64,000 nucleotides of DNA from Pseudomonadota bacterium (GTDB lineage: Bacteria; Pseudomonadota; Alphaproteobacteria; Rhizobiales; Xanthobacteraceae): NCBI GenBank assembly GCA_023386635.1, contig JAEWJH010000066.1, forward strand, positions 3,026-67,025. Direction: 5' to 3'. The notes under the pieces are model-generated. The model worked only from the letters and a program-made list of their open reading frames with translations. It did not search any database and was not told the DNA's origin. Each line of letters starts with the position of its first letter. Position 1 is the first letter of the stretch. Both the position numbers and the translations under genes were made by a program. Positions 1-8,098 of the stretch are shown in pieces.

Positions 1-95
1 GTCGCGTCGCGACCTTGCACGGCGTCATCTCGTTCTTCTTCAATCTCGGCATCCTGGCGTTGACCATCAACATGCTCGCCGGGGCGATCGGGTGA
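1..95 (+). CDS. DUF1345 family membrane protein, C-terminal fragment
   Basis: This is the last 30 codons of a gene that begins before the window. The frame starts at base 3 and stops at TGA 93-95. The residues read THLHG-like (TLHGVISFFF), then a hydrophobic stretch ending LTINMLAGAIG. That pattern resembles the terminal helix of DUF1345 inner-membrane proteins as I recall them. The stop overlaps the GTG start of the following antiporter gene (GTGA), so the two are probably co-transcribed. Function is unknown. The family call rests on a very short segment. Confidence 0.5.
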   Translation, partial: RVATLHGVISFFFNLGILALTINMLAGAIG

Positions 96-1702
96 CCAGC
101 GCGATCCAGACCGTGTTCCTGCTGCTGGCGATCATCGCCGGCGTGGCGGTGCTGGCGCAGCGGCTCAACGTCGCGCCGTCGATTTTTCTCGTCGTCGCCG
201 GTATCGGCCTCGCCTTCGCGCCCGGCGTGCCGCCGATCGTGCTGCAGCCGGATGCGGTGCTGCTCGTATTCCTGCCGCCGCTGATCTATTCCGCCGGCGT
301 CGCCATGAGCTGGCGCGAATTCAGGTCGAGCCTGCGACCGATCGCGCTGCTCGCGGTCGGCTGCGTGATCTTCACCACCTGCGCGGTGGCGACGGCCGCG
401 CATTATCTGCTCGGCATGGACTGGGCCGTCGGCTTCGTGCTCGGCGCCATCGTCTCGCCGCCGGACGTGGTGGCGCCGCTCGCTCTGGCGCGGCGGCTCG
501 GCCTGCCGCGCCGGCTCGTCGTCATTCTCGAGGGCGAGGGCCTCGCCAACGACGCCACCGCGCTGATCCTCTATCGCTTCGCGGTGGCAGCGGTCGCGAC
601 CGGCGGCTTCTCGCTCGGTCAGGCGAGCGCGACCTTCGGCCTGATTGTCGTCGGCGAGATCGCCTTCGGCATTCTCGTGGGCTGGCTGAGTTTGCGGCTG
701 CGCTCATGGGCGCGCAATTCGCGCGTCGAGATCATTCTGTCGCTGCTGACGCCTTATGCCGCTTACTGGATACCGGAGCATGTCGGCGGCTCCGGCGTTC
801 TCGCCACCGTCGCCTGCGGCCTCTATGTGAGCTGGATCGGACCGACGCTCATTCCCGCGGCAACGCGGCTGCAGGGCATCTTCTTCTGGGACCTGACGAT
901 CTATCTGATCGAGGGCTTCGTGTTCCTGCTCACCGGCCTGCAGGTGCGCACATTGATGGAACGCACGCACGGGTTTTCGCTGGAAAGCCTGCTGGTGGAG
1001 ACCGCACTGATCACGGCGATCATCGTCATCGCGCGGTTCCTCTGGGTGTTTCCCGCGACCTACGTGCCGCGCTGGCTGTGGCCGCCGCTGGCGCGGCGCG
1101 ATCCCGCGCCGAACTGGAAATATCCGTTCGCGCTGGCGTTCACGGGCGTGCGCGGCGTGGTTTCGCTCGCCGCCGCGCTCGCTTTGCCTTTCTCGACCGC
1201 AGACGGCACGCCGTTCATCCAGCGCGAGATCATCCTGTTCATCACCTTCGGCGTCATCGTCGCAACGCTGATCGGTCAAGGATTGATGCTGCCGACAGTG
1301 ATGCGCTGGCTCGGCCTCGCCAGGGAAGGTCGCGCGGAACGGCGGCGCGAACGCGTCGCCGAATTGAAAGCGCGCCATGACGCGGTCGATTATGCGCTCG
1401 AGCAGTTGCGCTCCATCGCCACGGAACGCCACTTGGCGCGCAATGTGGTCTCGCTGCTGCGCGAGCGGCACCACCATCGCATGCGGCAATTGCCCGACAG
1501 CATCGAGAAGCAGGACGAACTGGAGCTGCACGGGCTCAATGCCGAGCTGCAGGTCGAGCTGATCGCCGCCGAACGCGCCTTCCTCTACCGCCTGCTGCGC
1601 AACGGCAAGCTGACCGACGAGGCGCGGCGGCGTATCGAGCGCGAACTCGATCTCGAGGAAGCGATGATCGAAACGCGGCGCAGCGACAGCGCGCCGCTCT
1701 AG
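92..1702 (+). CDS. Na+/H+ antiporter, CPA1/NhaP type
   Basis: A 536-residue integral membrane protein with about a dozen hydrophobic helices in residues 1-405, then a charged, Arg/Glu-rich cytoplasmic tail (about 405-536). The conserved CPA1 core is visible: SPPDVVAP with Asp125, and GEGLANDAT with Asn153-Asp154, the ion-binding pair of this family. It should exchange cytoplasmic Na+ (or K+) for external H+ in pH and salt homeostasis. The start is GTG at 92, overlapping the upstream stop by GTGA. The 3' end overlaps the convergent gene at 1699 by the four bases CTAG. Ion specificity cannot be read from sequence. Confidence 0.9.
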   Translation: MTSAIQTVFLLLAIIAGVAVLAQRLNVAPSIFLVVAGIGLAFAPGVPPIVLQPDAVLLVFLPPLIYSAGVAMSWREFRSSLRPIALLAVGCVIFTTCAVATAAHYLLGMDWAVGFVLGAIVSPPDVVAPLALARRLGLPRRLVVILEGEGLANDATALILYRFAVAAVATGGFSLGQASATFGLIVVGEIAFGILVGWLSLRLRSWARNSRVEIILSLLTPYAAYWIPEHVGGSGVLATVACGLYVSWIGPTLIPAATRLQGIFFWDLTIYLIEGFVFLLTGLQVRTLMERTHGFSLESLLVETALITAIIVIARFLWVFPATYVPRWLWPPLARRDPAPNWKYPFALAFTGVRGVVSLAAALALPFSTADGTPFIQREIILFITFGVIVATLIGQGLMLPTVMRWLGLAREGRAERRRERVAELKARHDAVDYALEQLRSIATERHLARNVVSLLRERHHHRMRQLPDSIEKQDELELHGLNAELQVELIAAERAFLYRLLRNGKLTDEARRRIERELDLEEAMIETRRSDSAPL

Positions 1703-2394
1703 CGTGCGCGTCGGTATTGCGGCGGCAGCGGCAGCCAGGTCTCGCGGCCCTTGTAGGTGAGCGGCTTGCGATCGTCATGCGCCTTGCGATACGCGGTGTA
1801 CCATGCGCGCAGCCTGCGCACGCGCACATCGGAATACGGCAGCGGCGTCTGCTTCGCAGCCAGCAGATAGCGCTCCACCGCCCAGACATTGCGATGCGCG
1901 AAGCGCCAGTCGACTTCGCCGACGCCGCGCAGATCGACGAAGGCGTAACCGGTCAGCGCTCCGGTGTAATCGACGTAAGGCTCGTAATAACTCATCGCCA
2001 GAGCGCGCAAGGTCGGAAACACCGCCTTGCGGCCATGCAGCCCCGGATCGCGCGAGCGACCGATCGAGCCCCAGCGGCCGTTGCGGCGATAGACGAAGAT
2101 GACGTGATCGAGCCCGTCGATCGAGCCGAGTTCGAGCGTCAGCGGCGGATAGCCGTGCTGCTCCAGCACGGCGGCGGCGAACAGCGCCGCCTCGAGACAA
2201 TGCGCGGTGCGCCGCTTCACCACTTCGCGGAAACCGCGCAGCGTGCCGCCTTTCTTCTCGTCGTTATAAGGCAGCGCGTTGAGCCATGCCTGGACCTGCG
2301 CCGGCGTGCGCAAGCGGCGGATCAGCCGGCGTTCGGCAGGCGTGAAGGCGGATAAGGGTGGCGGCACGGCGGGGTGGGACGGCGTTCGGGGCAT
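1699..2394 (-). CDS. hypothetical protein with transglutaminase-like core
   Basis: A 231-residue soluble protein starting at ATG 2394. A longer frame exists upstream, but it runs through the repeat at 2440-2545 and is low quality. I do not recognise a named family. Cys66 in TAHCLEAA, at the head of a helix, followed by His97 in GLDHVIFVYR and later Asp residues, resembles the Cys-His-Asp order of transglutaminase/cysteine-protease folds. This is inference from motif order only. Other conserved-looking segments are WGSIGRSRDPGLHGR and YYEPYVDYTG. It is convergent with the antiporter gene, overlapping it by 4 bases. Confidence 0.6.
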   Translation of the reverse strand: MPRTPSHPAVPPPLSAFTPAERRLIRRLRTPAQVQAWLNALPYNDEKKGGTLRGFREVVKRRTAHCLEAALFAAAVLEQHGYPPLTLELGSIDGLDHVIFVYRRNGRWGSIGRSRDPGLHGRKAVFPTLRALAMSYYEPYVDYTGALTGYAFVDLRGVGEVDWRFAHRNVWAVERYLLAAKQTPLPYSDVRVRRLRAWYTAYRKAHDDRKPLTYKGRETWLPLPPQYRRAR

Positions 2395-2439
2395 GCGCGC
2401 GGACGATACAACAGAATCGGCCACCTCAATGCAGCCGGA

Positions 2440-2545
2440 TCGAACCTTTGTCGCTGTCATTCCCGAGCTTGTCGCGGGCACCCCGGGAAGGCGGGCACGG
2501 CGTCTCCATAAGCGAGATGGTCGGGACAAGCCCGGCCATGACGGA
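2440..2545. repeat. REP-like intergenic palindromic element
   Basis: It occupies the ispG to hypothetical-gene gap. The left part reads GTCATTCCCGAGCTTGTC and the right part GGTCGGGACAAGCCCGG followed by CCATGACGG. The two parts are imperfectly complementary. The same words (GTCAT, CCGGCCAT, ATGACGG) recur in the gaps near 14.6, 40.4 and 57.1 kb. Confidence 0.5.
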
Positions 2546-2576
2546 GAAAACTCCCGATTTGCCAGCGCAGTCGCAA

Positions 2577-3824
2577 CTACTCCGCGGCGCGGGCGCCGGC
2601 GCCGAAGCGGCGCTCGATGTAATCGACCACCATCTGCTTGAAATCGGCGGTCAGGGTCGCGCCGCGTAAGGTCGCGGCCTTCTTGCCGTCGATGAACACC
2701 GGCGCGGTCGGCTGCTCGCCGGTGCCGGGCAACGAGATGCCGATGTCGGCGTGCTTGCTCTCGCCCGGGCCGTTGACGATGCAGCCCATCACCGCGACGT
2801 TAAGCGTCTCGACGCCGGGATAGCGCGTCTTCCACTCCGGCATCGAGGTGCGGATGAAGCCCTGAATGTCGGCTGCCAATTCCTGGAACGTGGTCGAGGT
2901 GGTGCGGCCGCAGCCGGGACATGCCGCGACCAGCGGCACGAAGGTGCGCAGCCCCATGGTCTGCAGCAACTCCTGCGCCACCTGCACCTCGCGGGTACGG
3001 TCTCCGCCCGGCTCCGGCGTCAGCGAGATACGGATGGTGTCGCCGATGCCCTCCTGCAGCAACACGCCCATGGACGCCGCCGAAGCGACGATGCCCTTGG
3101 TGCCCATGCCCGCCTCGGTGAGACCGAGATGCAGCGCATAGTCGGAGCGCCTGCCGAGTTCGCGATAGACCGCGATCAGATCCTGCACCGCCGAGACCTT
3201 GGCGGAGAGGATGATACGGTTCCTGGCGAGACCGATCTCCTCCGCGCGCGCGGCCGACAGCAATGCCGACTGCACCATGGCTTCGTGCGTCACCGCGCGT
3301 GCCGAGAGCGGCGCGGCGGCGGCGTTGTTCTCGTCCATCAGCCGCGTCAGCAGTTCCTGATCGAGCGAGCCCCAGTTGACCCCGATGCGCACCGGCTTGT
3401 CGTGGCGGATCGCCATCTCGACGATCTGGGTGAACTGCACATCGCGTTTGTCGCGGAAGCCGACATTGCCGGGATTGATGCGATACTTGTCGAGCGCTTC
3501 GGCACAGGCCGGATGATCGGCCAACAGCTTGTGGCCGATATAATGGAAGTCGCCGACCAGCGGCACGCGCACATTCATCGCCAGCAGGCGGTCGCGGATA
3601 TGCGGCACGGCGGCCGCCGCCTCGTCGCGGTCGACGGTGATGCGCACCAGTTCGGAGCCCGCGCGCGCCAGCGCCGCCACCTGCCGCGCGGTCCCTTCCA
3701 CGTCGGCGGTGTCGGTATTGGTCATCGATTGTACGACGATAGGCGCGTTGCCGCCCACGGTCACGCCGCCGACATCGACCGCGACCGAACGTCGCCGGTT
3801 TTCGATCAATCCCTCTGTCACCAT
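2577..3824 (-). CDS. ispG: 4-hydroxy-3-methylbut-2-enyl diphosphate synthase IspG (GcpE)
   Basis: A 415-residue cytoplasmic enzyme of the MEP isoprenoid pathway. It converts 2-C-methylerythritol 2,4-cyclodiphosphate to HMBPP with reduced ferredoxin or flavodoxin. The N-terminal TIM-barrel signature VVQSMTNTDTADVEGT is present. The C-terminal [4Fe-4S] ligands are CPGCGR (two Cys) and MGCIVNGPGE (third Cys plus Glu). Length matches the short bacterial IspG type. The ATG at 3824 gives the expected N-terminus. It lies 38 bases upstream of the DMT gene stop, with the same orientation. Confidence 0.96.
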   Translation of the reverse strand: MVTEGLIENRRRSVAVDVGGVTVGGNAPIVVQSMTNTDTADVEGTARQVAALARAGSELVRITVDRDEAAAAVPHIRDRLLAMNVRVPLVGDFHYIGHKLLADHPACAEALDKYRINPGNVGFRDKRDVQFTQIVEMAIRHDKPVRIGVNWGSLDQELLTRLMDENNAAAAPLSARAVTHEAMVQSALLSAARAEEIGLARNRIILSAKVSAVQDLIAVYRELGRRSDYALHLGLTEAGMGTKGIVASAASMGVLLQEGIGDTIRISLTPEPGGDRTREVQVAQELLQTMGLRTFVPLVAACPGCGRTTSTTFQELAADIQGFIRTSMPEWKTRYPGVETLNVAVMGCIVNGPGESKHADIGISLPGTGEQPTAPVFIDGKKAATLRGATLTADFKQMVVDYIERRFGAGARAAE

Positions 3825-3862
3825 GCTCTCATCGTATCATTCGCCACGGGTCGCCGAAAGCA

Positions 3863-4780
3863 TCAGCGCGCCCGGTTGACCAGAATAAGACCGATCGTGA
3901 CCAGCGCGACCGCCACCAGGAAACTCGGCGTCAGCGGATCGCCCAGCACGAAATACCCGGCCGCCACGCCGAACAAGGGCGTCAGGAAGGTGAAGGCCGA
4001 CAGCCGCCCCGCCGAATAGCGCACGATCAGTGCGAACCAGATGACGAATGTCACGGGAACGACATAGAGCGCCTGATAAGCCACGGCGGCGATGGCGAGC
4101 GCCGACGGCGCCGGATTGAGGCTCATCTGCTCCCCGGCGAGCAGCGCGCCGACGGCCAACAGCGGCACCGATCCCGCGAGCTGATACATCATCGCCTTTT
4201 CCGACGAGACGCGGCGGATGGCGGTGCCCTTGATCAGCAGCGTCGTCATGCCCCAGAAGAACGCCGCCGCGACCATCATGATGTCGCCGATCACCTGCCG
4301 CGCATCGACCGCGGGTGTCGGCGCGCCGAAGGCGACCAGCATGCCGACAAAGGACAGCAGCAGACCAAACCATTGCTGCCGGCTGAACGTGTCGGCCGGC
4401 ACCACCCAGCGTGAACCGAGCACGACGAAGAACGGCGCGAGATAGATGAACAGGATCGCGCGGCTCGCGGTGGTGTAGTTGAGTCCCTGATAGATCATCA
4501 CGAATTCGAGACCGAAACAGACACCGCAGAGGATGCCCGGCCAGAGCGTGCCGTCGCGCGCGAACAGCGGCATGCCCCGAAAATACATCCACGCCCAGAC
4601 AATGGCGCCGGCAACGATGGAGCGTATGGTCGCCTGCGTCAGCGGCGGAATGTCGTGGATCGCGAGCTTCACCGAAACCTGATTGAAGCCCCACGACAGA
4701 CACAGGCCGATCACCACAAGCGTCGCCAGCGCATCGAGCGGACGAGTGGCGGCATTGGGTGCGGCAGGCGTGGTCGACAT
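3863..4780 (-). CDS. DMT family transporter (EamA repeats)
   Basis: A 305-residue protein with about ten hydrophobic helices in two EamA-type halves (roughly residues 18-150 and 165-303). Typical features are CLSWGFNQVSVKLA in helix 1, LYVVPVTFVIWF late in the second half, and FTFLTPLFGVAAGY near the end. It is an inner-membrane metabolite/drug exporter of unknown substrate. It starts at ATG 4780 and is followed on the same strand by ispG, so the two may share a transcript. No substrate-specific context is visible. Confidence 0.88.
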   Translation of the reverse strand: MSTTPAAPNAATRPLDALATLVVIGLCLSWGFNQVSVKLAIHDIPPLTQATIRSIVAGAIVWAWMYFRGMPLFARDGTLWPGILCGVCFGLEFVMIYQGLNYTTASRAILFIYLAPFFVVLGSRWVVPADTFSRQQWFGLLLSFVGMLVAFGAPTPAVDARQVIGDIMMVAAAFFWGMTTLLIKGTAIRRVSSEKAMMYQLAGSVPLLAVGALLAGEQMSLNPAPSALAIAAVAYQALYVVPVTFVIWFALIVRYSAGRLSAFTFLTPLFGVAAGYFVLGDPLTPSFLVAVALVTIGLILVNRAR

Positions 4781-4879
4781 GATGATCCCGGCGGAGGCTC
4801 TCGCCTTCTAGCGGAAGCGGCCGGGCGGCGCTACGCGACGCGCTGAATAGCGGTCATGCTGGTTATTTGAGCAAGACCT

Positions 4880-5371
4880 TCATGCTCCCGCGCGACAATG
4901 CGCGCAGACACCGGCGATCTCGATCACCGGCGTCTTCGGCGTGAAGCCGGCGGTGCGTGCCGCCGCCTTCACCGCGCCGGCGAGTTGCTCCGAGCCGGCC
5001 TCGCCGACCGCGCCGCACTGGTCGCACAGCAGGAACACCACCGGGTCGCCGGCATCGTGCTGATGGATGCAGGCAATGAAGGCGTTGCGGCTTTCGATGC
5101 GGTGGACCAGCCCCTGCTCGCGCAGGAAATCCAGCGTGCGGTAAACCGTGATCGCCGGCGTCGCGACGTCCTCATGCTTGAGCCGGTCGATGATCTCGTA
5201 GGCGCCGAGCGGCCGATGGCTCGACAGCAAGGTTTGCAGGATCTGCCGCCGGATCGGCGTCAACCGTTGCGCCCGCGCCGCGCACAGCGCCTCCGCATGC
5301 GCCAGCGCATCCGCCGCACAACGGTCATGATCGTGGTTGGGTGCGGGAAAAACCGCCGTTTTCCGGGACAC
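4880..5371 (-). CDS. zur: Fur family transcriptional regulator, Zur type
   Basis: A 163-residue metalloregulator. The GTG at 5371 has a good ribosome-binding site (AGAGG) and is preferred to an upstream ATG that crosses the intergenic region. A winged-helix DNA-binding half (about residues 28-95, LTPIRRQILQTLLSSHRPLGAYEI) precedes the dimerisation half. Structural zinc pairs are Cys116-x2-Cys119 (LCDQCG) and Cys156-x2-Cys159 (CAHC). The His-rich start NHDHD and this spacing fit Zur better than Fur. It should repress zinc-uptake genes when zinc is sufficient. No znu genes are in the window, so its regulon lies elsewhere. Confidence 0.85.
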   Translation of the reverse strand: MSRKTAVFPAPNHDHDRCAADALAHAEALCAARAQRLTPIRRQILQTLLSSHRPLGAYEIIDRLKHEDVATPAITVYRTLDFLREQGLVHRIESRNAFIACIHQHDAGDPVVFLLCDQCGAVGEAGSEQLAGAVKAAARTAGFTPKTPVIEIAGVCAHCRAGA

Positions 5372-5444
5372 GGAACCTCTCTTTTTCCCCGGCACCCTAT
5401 CAATTTTTAGTGCCAGGCTGTCGAACCTTGCCTGGAAAGATATA

Positions 5445-5459
5445 TGTTGCGGTGCAACA
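5445..5459. promoter_or_regulatory. inverted repeat upstream of bdhA, candidate PhaR-type operator
   Basis: TGTTGC-GGT-GCAACA is a perfect 6-bp inverted repeat with a 3-base spacer. It lies 58 bases before the bdhA start and 73 bases before the divergent zur gene. TGC/TTGC-rich dyads are known targets of the PHB-responsive repressor PhaR in alphaproteobacteria. Assignment to PhaR rather than Zur or another regulator is inference. Confidence 0.45.
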
Positions 5460-5517
5460 ACCAAGACCCGATATTGGATTTGCACGCTCGGGCGACTTCA
5501 CACGACGAGGAACAATC

Positions 5518-6300
5518 ATGCTCAAAGGCAAGACCGCACTGGTTACCGGCTCCACCTCCGGCATCGGCCTCGCTATCGCCCGCGCGATGGCCAAGGACGG
5601 CGCCAACCTGGTGATCAACGGCTTCGGCGACGCCGCCGCCATCGAGAAGGAGCGCACCGGGCTCGAGAAGGAATTCGGCATCAAGGCGATCTATTCCGGC
5701 GCCGACATGACCAAGCCGGCCGAGATCGACGCGATGATCGCGCAGGCGGAAAAGACGCTCGGCTCCGTCGACGTGCTGGTCAACAACGCCGGCATCCAGC
5801 ATGTGGCGAATATCGAGGACTTCCCGACCGACAAATGGGACGCGATCATCGCCATCAACCTGTCTTCGTCGTTTCACACCATCCGCGCCGCGATCCCGGG
5901 CATGAAGAAACGCAAATGGGGCCGCATCATCAACATCGCCTCCGCGCACGGTCTCGTCGCCAGCGCGCAGAAGGTCGCCTATGTGGCAGCCAAGCACGGT
6001 CTCGTCGGACTGACCAAGACTGTCGCGATCGAAGCCGCCAATGACGGCGTCACCTGCAACGCCATCTGCCCCGGCTGGGTGCTCACCCCGCTGGTGCAGA
6101 AGCAGATCGAAGCGCGCGCCAAGGCATCGGGCCAGAGCGTCGAGGATGCCAAGGTCGCGCTACTGTCGGAGAAGCAGCCGATGCATCAATTCTCCACGCC
6201 GGAGAATATCGGCGCGCTCGCCGTGTTCCTAGCAAGCGACGCGGCGCAGTCGATCACCGGCTCGGCCTACTCGATCGACGGCGGCTGGGTCGCGCAATAA
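5518..6300 (+). CDS. bdhA: D-3-hydroxybutyrate dehydrogenase
   Basis: A 260-residue classical SDR that oxidises D-3-hydroxybutyrate to acetoacetate with NAD+, the last step of PHB mobilisation. It shows the cofactor motif TGSTSGIG (10-17), NNAG (89-92) and the catalytic Ser142, Tyr155, Lys159. The BDH-like segments SEKQPMHQFSTPENIG and SIDGGWVAQ at the C-terminus support this substrate over a generic SDR. The start is ATG 5518 after GACGAGGA; an in-frame upstream extension crosses the promoter and is rejected. A patatin-like hydrolase follows 18 bases downstream, and the pair likely forms an operon. Confidence 0.92.
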   Translation: MLKGKTALVTGSTSGIGLAIARAMAKDGANLVINGFGDAAAIEKERTGLEKEFGIKAIYSGADMTKPAEIDAMIAQAEKTLGSVDVLVNNAGIQHVANIEDFPTDKWDAIIAINLSSSFHTIRAAIPGMKKRKWGRIINIASAHGLVASAQKVAYVAAKHGLVGLTKTVAIEAANDGVTCNAICPGWVLTPLVQKQIEARAKASGQSVEDAKVALLSEKQPMHQFSTPENIGALAVFLASDAAQSITGSAYSIDGGWVAQ

Positions 6301-6318
6301 GCGCGCGGGCCGACAGCG

Positions 6319-7410
6319 ATGAATCTATTCTCGCGAAAGCCCAAGCCTCCGAGCGATAACGGTGGCAGCAATCCGGCGAAGAAGCGCATCAACCTTGCTC
6401 TGCAAGGCGGCGGCGCGCATGGCGCGTTCACCTGGGGCGTGCTCGACCATCTGCTCGAGGACGGGCGGCTCGAGATAGAAGGCATCAGCGGCGCCTCGGC
6501 CGGCGCCGTCAATGCCATCATGCTGGCGGACGGTCTTGCGCGCGGCGGACGCAAGGAAGCGCAGAGACGGCTGGCCGATTTCTGGCGCGCTGCGAGCCTC
6601 GGGGGCGATTTGCCGGACTTGCAGCGGCGTGCCGTCGACAGGCTGTTCTCGTTCATGCCGCTGGACGGCACGCCGGTCGGCATCTGGTTCAACGCGCTGT
6701 CGCGCTATCTGTCGCCCTACGACGTCAATCCGCTCAACATCAATCCGCTGAAGGATCTGATCGAGCGTTTCGTCGACTTCGAGGCGATCCGCAACTGCAG
6801 CAAGCTGCAACTGTTCATCTCCGCCACCAATGTTGAGACCGGGCGGCTGCGCGTCTTTCATCGCGACGAGATGACGGCGGACATGGTGCTCGCCTCGGCG
6901 TGCCTGCCGCTCTTGTTCCGCGCGGTCGAGATTGACGGCGTGCCCTACTGGGACGGCGGCTATGTCGGCAATCCGCCGCTCTATCCGCTGTTCGCGCCGA
7001 CGCAAACCGAAGACCTGCTGCTGGTGCAGATCAATCCCGTGGTCCGCCATGGGACGCCGAAGAGCAAGGACGAGATCATCGCGCGGATCAACGAGATCAC
7101 ATTCAACTCATCGCTGATGGCGGAATTGCACGGCCTCGCCTTCGTCGGCCAGTTGATCGACGCCGGCAAGCTGCCGCGCGGCACCGGCGTCGGACAATAC
7201 CGGCGCATCAACATCCATCGCGTCGTGCTCGACAGCTCCGGCAAGGCATTCGACTCGTCGAGCAAGCTGAACACCGACTACGATTTCTTCGAGATGCTGC
7301 GCGCCAGCGGCAAACACGCGCTGCAACGCTTCCTCGACGCCCATTATGATGACATCGGCGTGCGCAGCACGGCCGACATCGACACAGGGCTGAGCCCGGA
7401 GCGGGTGTAG
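6319..7410 (+). CDS. patatin-like phospholipase family protein
   Basis: A 363-residue patatin-domain hydrolase. It has the oxyanion loop GGGAHGAFTWG (30-40), nucleophile elbow GASAG with Ser60, and DGG with Asp212 completing the Ser-Asp dyad. It has no signal peptide, so it is probably cytoplasmic. Patatins act on lipid acyl esters, but this gene lies 18 bases behind bdhA. That context suggests a role in PHB or hydroxyacyl ester turnover (inference). The C-terminal third (about 250-363) lies outside the minimal patatin domain and is of unknown function. Confidence 0.88.
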   Translation: MNLFSRKPKPPSDNGGSNPAKKRINLALQGGGAHGAFTWGVLDHLLEDGRLEIEGISGASAGAVNAIMLADGLARGGRKEAQRRLADFWRAASLGGDLPDLQRRAVDRLFSFMPLDGTPVGIWFNALSRYLSPYDVNPLNINPLKDLIERFVDFEAIRNCSKLQLFISATNVETGRLRVFHRDEMTADMVLASACLPLLFRAVEIDGVPYWDGGYVGNPPLYPLFAPTQTEDLLLVQINPVVRHGTPKSKDEIIARINEITFNSSLMAELHGLAFVGQLIDAGKLPRGTGVGQYRRINIHRVVLDSSGKAFDSSSKLNTDYDFFEMLRASGKHALQRFLDAHYDDIGVRSTADIDTGLSPERV

Positions 7411-7526
7411 CGTCTGCGCCATCGCCGGGCAGCCCGGCCATGGCCGTGCTCACGCGGCCCTCCCATTGCTGAGGTTCCATCGCGCGGGGGCGGGCCAGCC
7501 ATGCGAATTTGGCATTAGAGCTTATT

Positions 7527-7540
7527 ATAAGCATGCTTAT
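7527..7540. promoter_or_regulatory. palindromic operator of the MarR-EmrAB operon
   Basis: ATAAGCATGCTTAT is a perfect 14-bp palindrome in an AT-rich patch. It ends 9 bases before the chosen marR start and probably overlaps the promoter. MarR proteins usually autoregulate through such dyads. The assignment is by position and symmetry only. Confidence 0.6.
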
Positions 7541-7549
7541 TATCAGCCT

Positions 7550-8098
7550 ATGTCATCGCACCCTGTGGCTCGCAAATCCATGCCGTCCAAACCCCTGTCG
7601 TCCGACCCACCGTCGGGGCCGACTTCCCCACCGCGCCGGATCGGCCGGGAACTGGCCTTCGCCATCAAGGATGTCGGCCGGATGCTGCAGACCTACGCCG
7701 ACCAGGAAGTCCGCCGGCTCGACATGACCCATTCGCAATGGGCCGTGCTGTCGCGCATCGAACGACATGAGGGCCTCAAGCAGTCCGAGATCGCCGACAT
7801 GCTCGACCTGCAGCCGATCACCCTGACGCGGCTGCTCGATCGCCTCTGCGACAACGGCCTGATCGAACGCCGGCCCGACCCGCACGACCGCCGCGCCTGG
7901 CGACTGTTCCTCAAGCCGGCGGCCCGCCCGCTGATGGAACGTCTCGACACGCTCGGGCGTGAAATCTCGGGAAAGGTGCTCGACGGCATCTCCCCCGAAC
8001 AGATCGAAACCATGCTGCGCGACCTCGGCGCGATCCGCGACAACCTGCGGAGCCTGCTGACCGACCGCTCTGCCGAAACGAGCAAACGCTATGGCTGA
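7550..8098 (+). CDS. MarR family transcriptional regulator (efflux operon repressor)
   Basis: A 182-residue winged-helix regulator. The core runs from about residue 30 (RRIGRELAFAIKDVGRMLQ) through the recognition helix region (LKQSEIADMLDLQPITLTRLLDRLCDNGLIER) to the wing RRPDPHDRRAWR. The start is ATG 7550, chosen because it lies just beyond the palindrome; ATG 7580 is an alternative, and no strong ribosome-binding site decides between them. The stop overlaps the emrA start by 8 bases. It should repress the EmrAB-like pump until a toxic compound binds. Confidence 0.87.
   Translation: MSSHPVARKSMPSKPLSSDPPSGPTSPPRRIGRELAFAIKDVGRMLQTYADQEVRRLDMTHSQWAVLSRIERHEGLKQSEIADMLDLQPITLTRLLDRLCDNGLIERRPDPHDRRAWRLFLKPAARPLMERLDTLGREISGKVLDGISPEQIETMLRDLGAIRDNLRSLLTDRSAETSKRYG

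Noticed and set aside
5372..5517. Zur box for autoregulation in the zur-bdhA gap
   Set aside because: The TGTTGC-N3-GCAACA dyad does not look like the AT-rich Zur consensus and lies nearer bdhA. A PhaR-type role is preferred.
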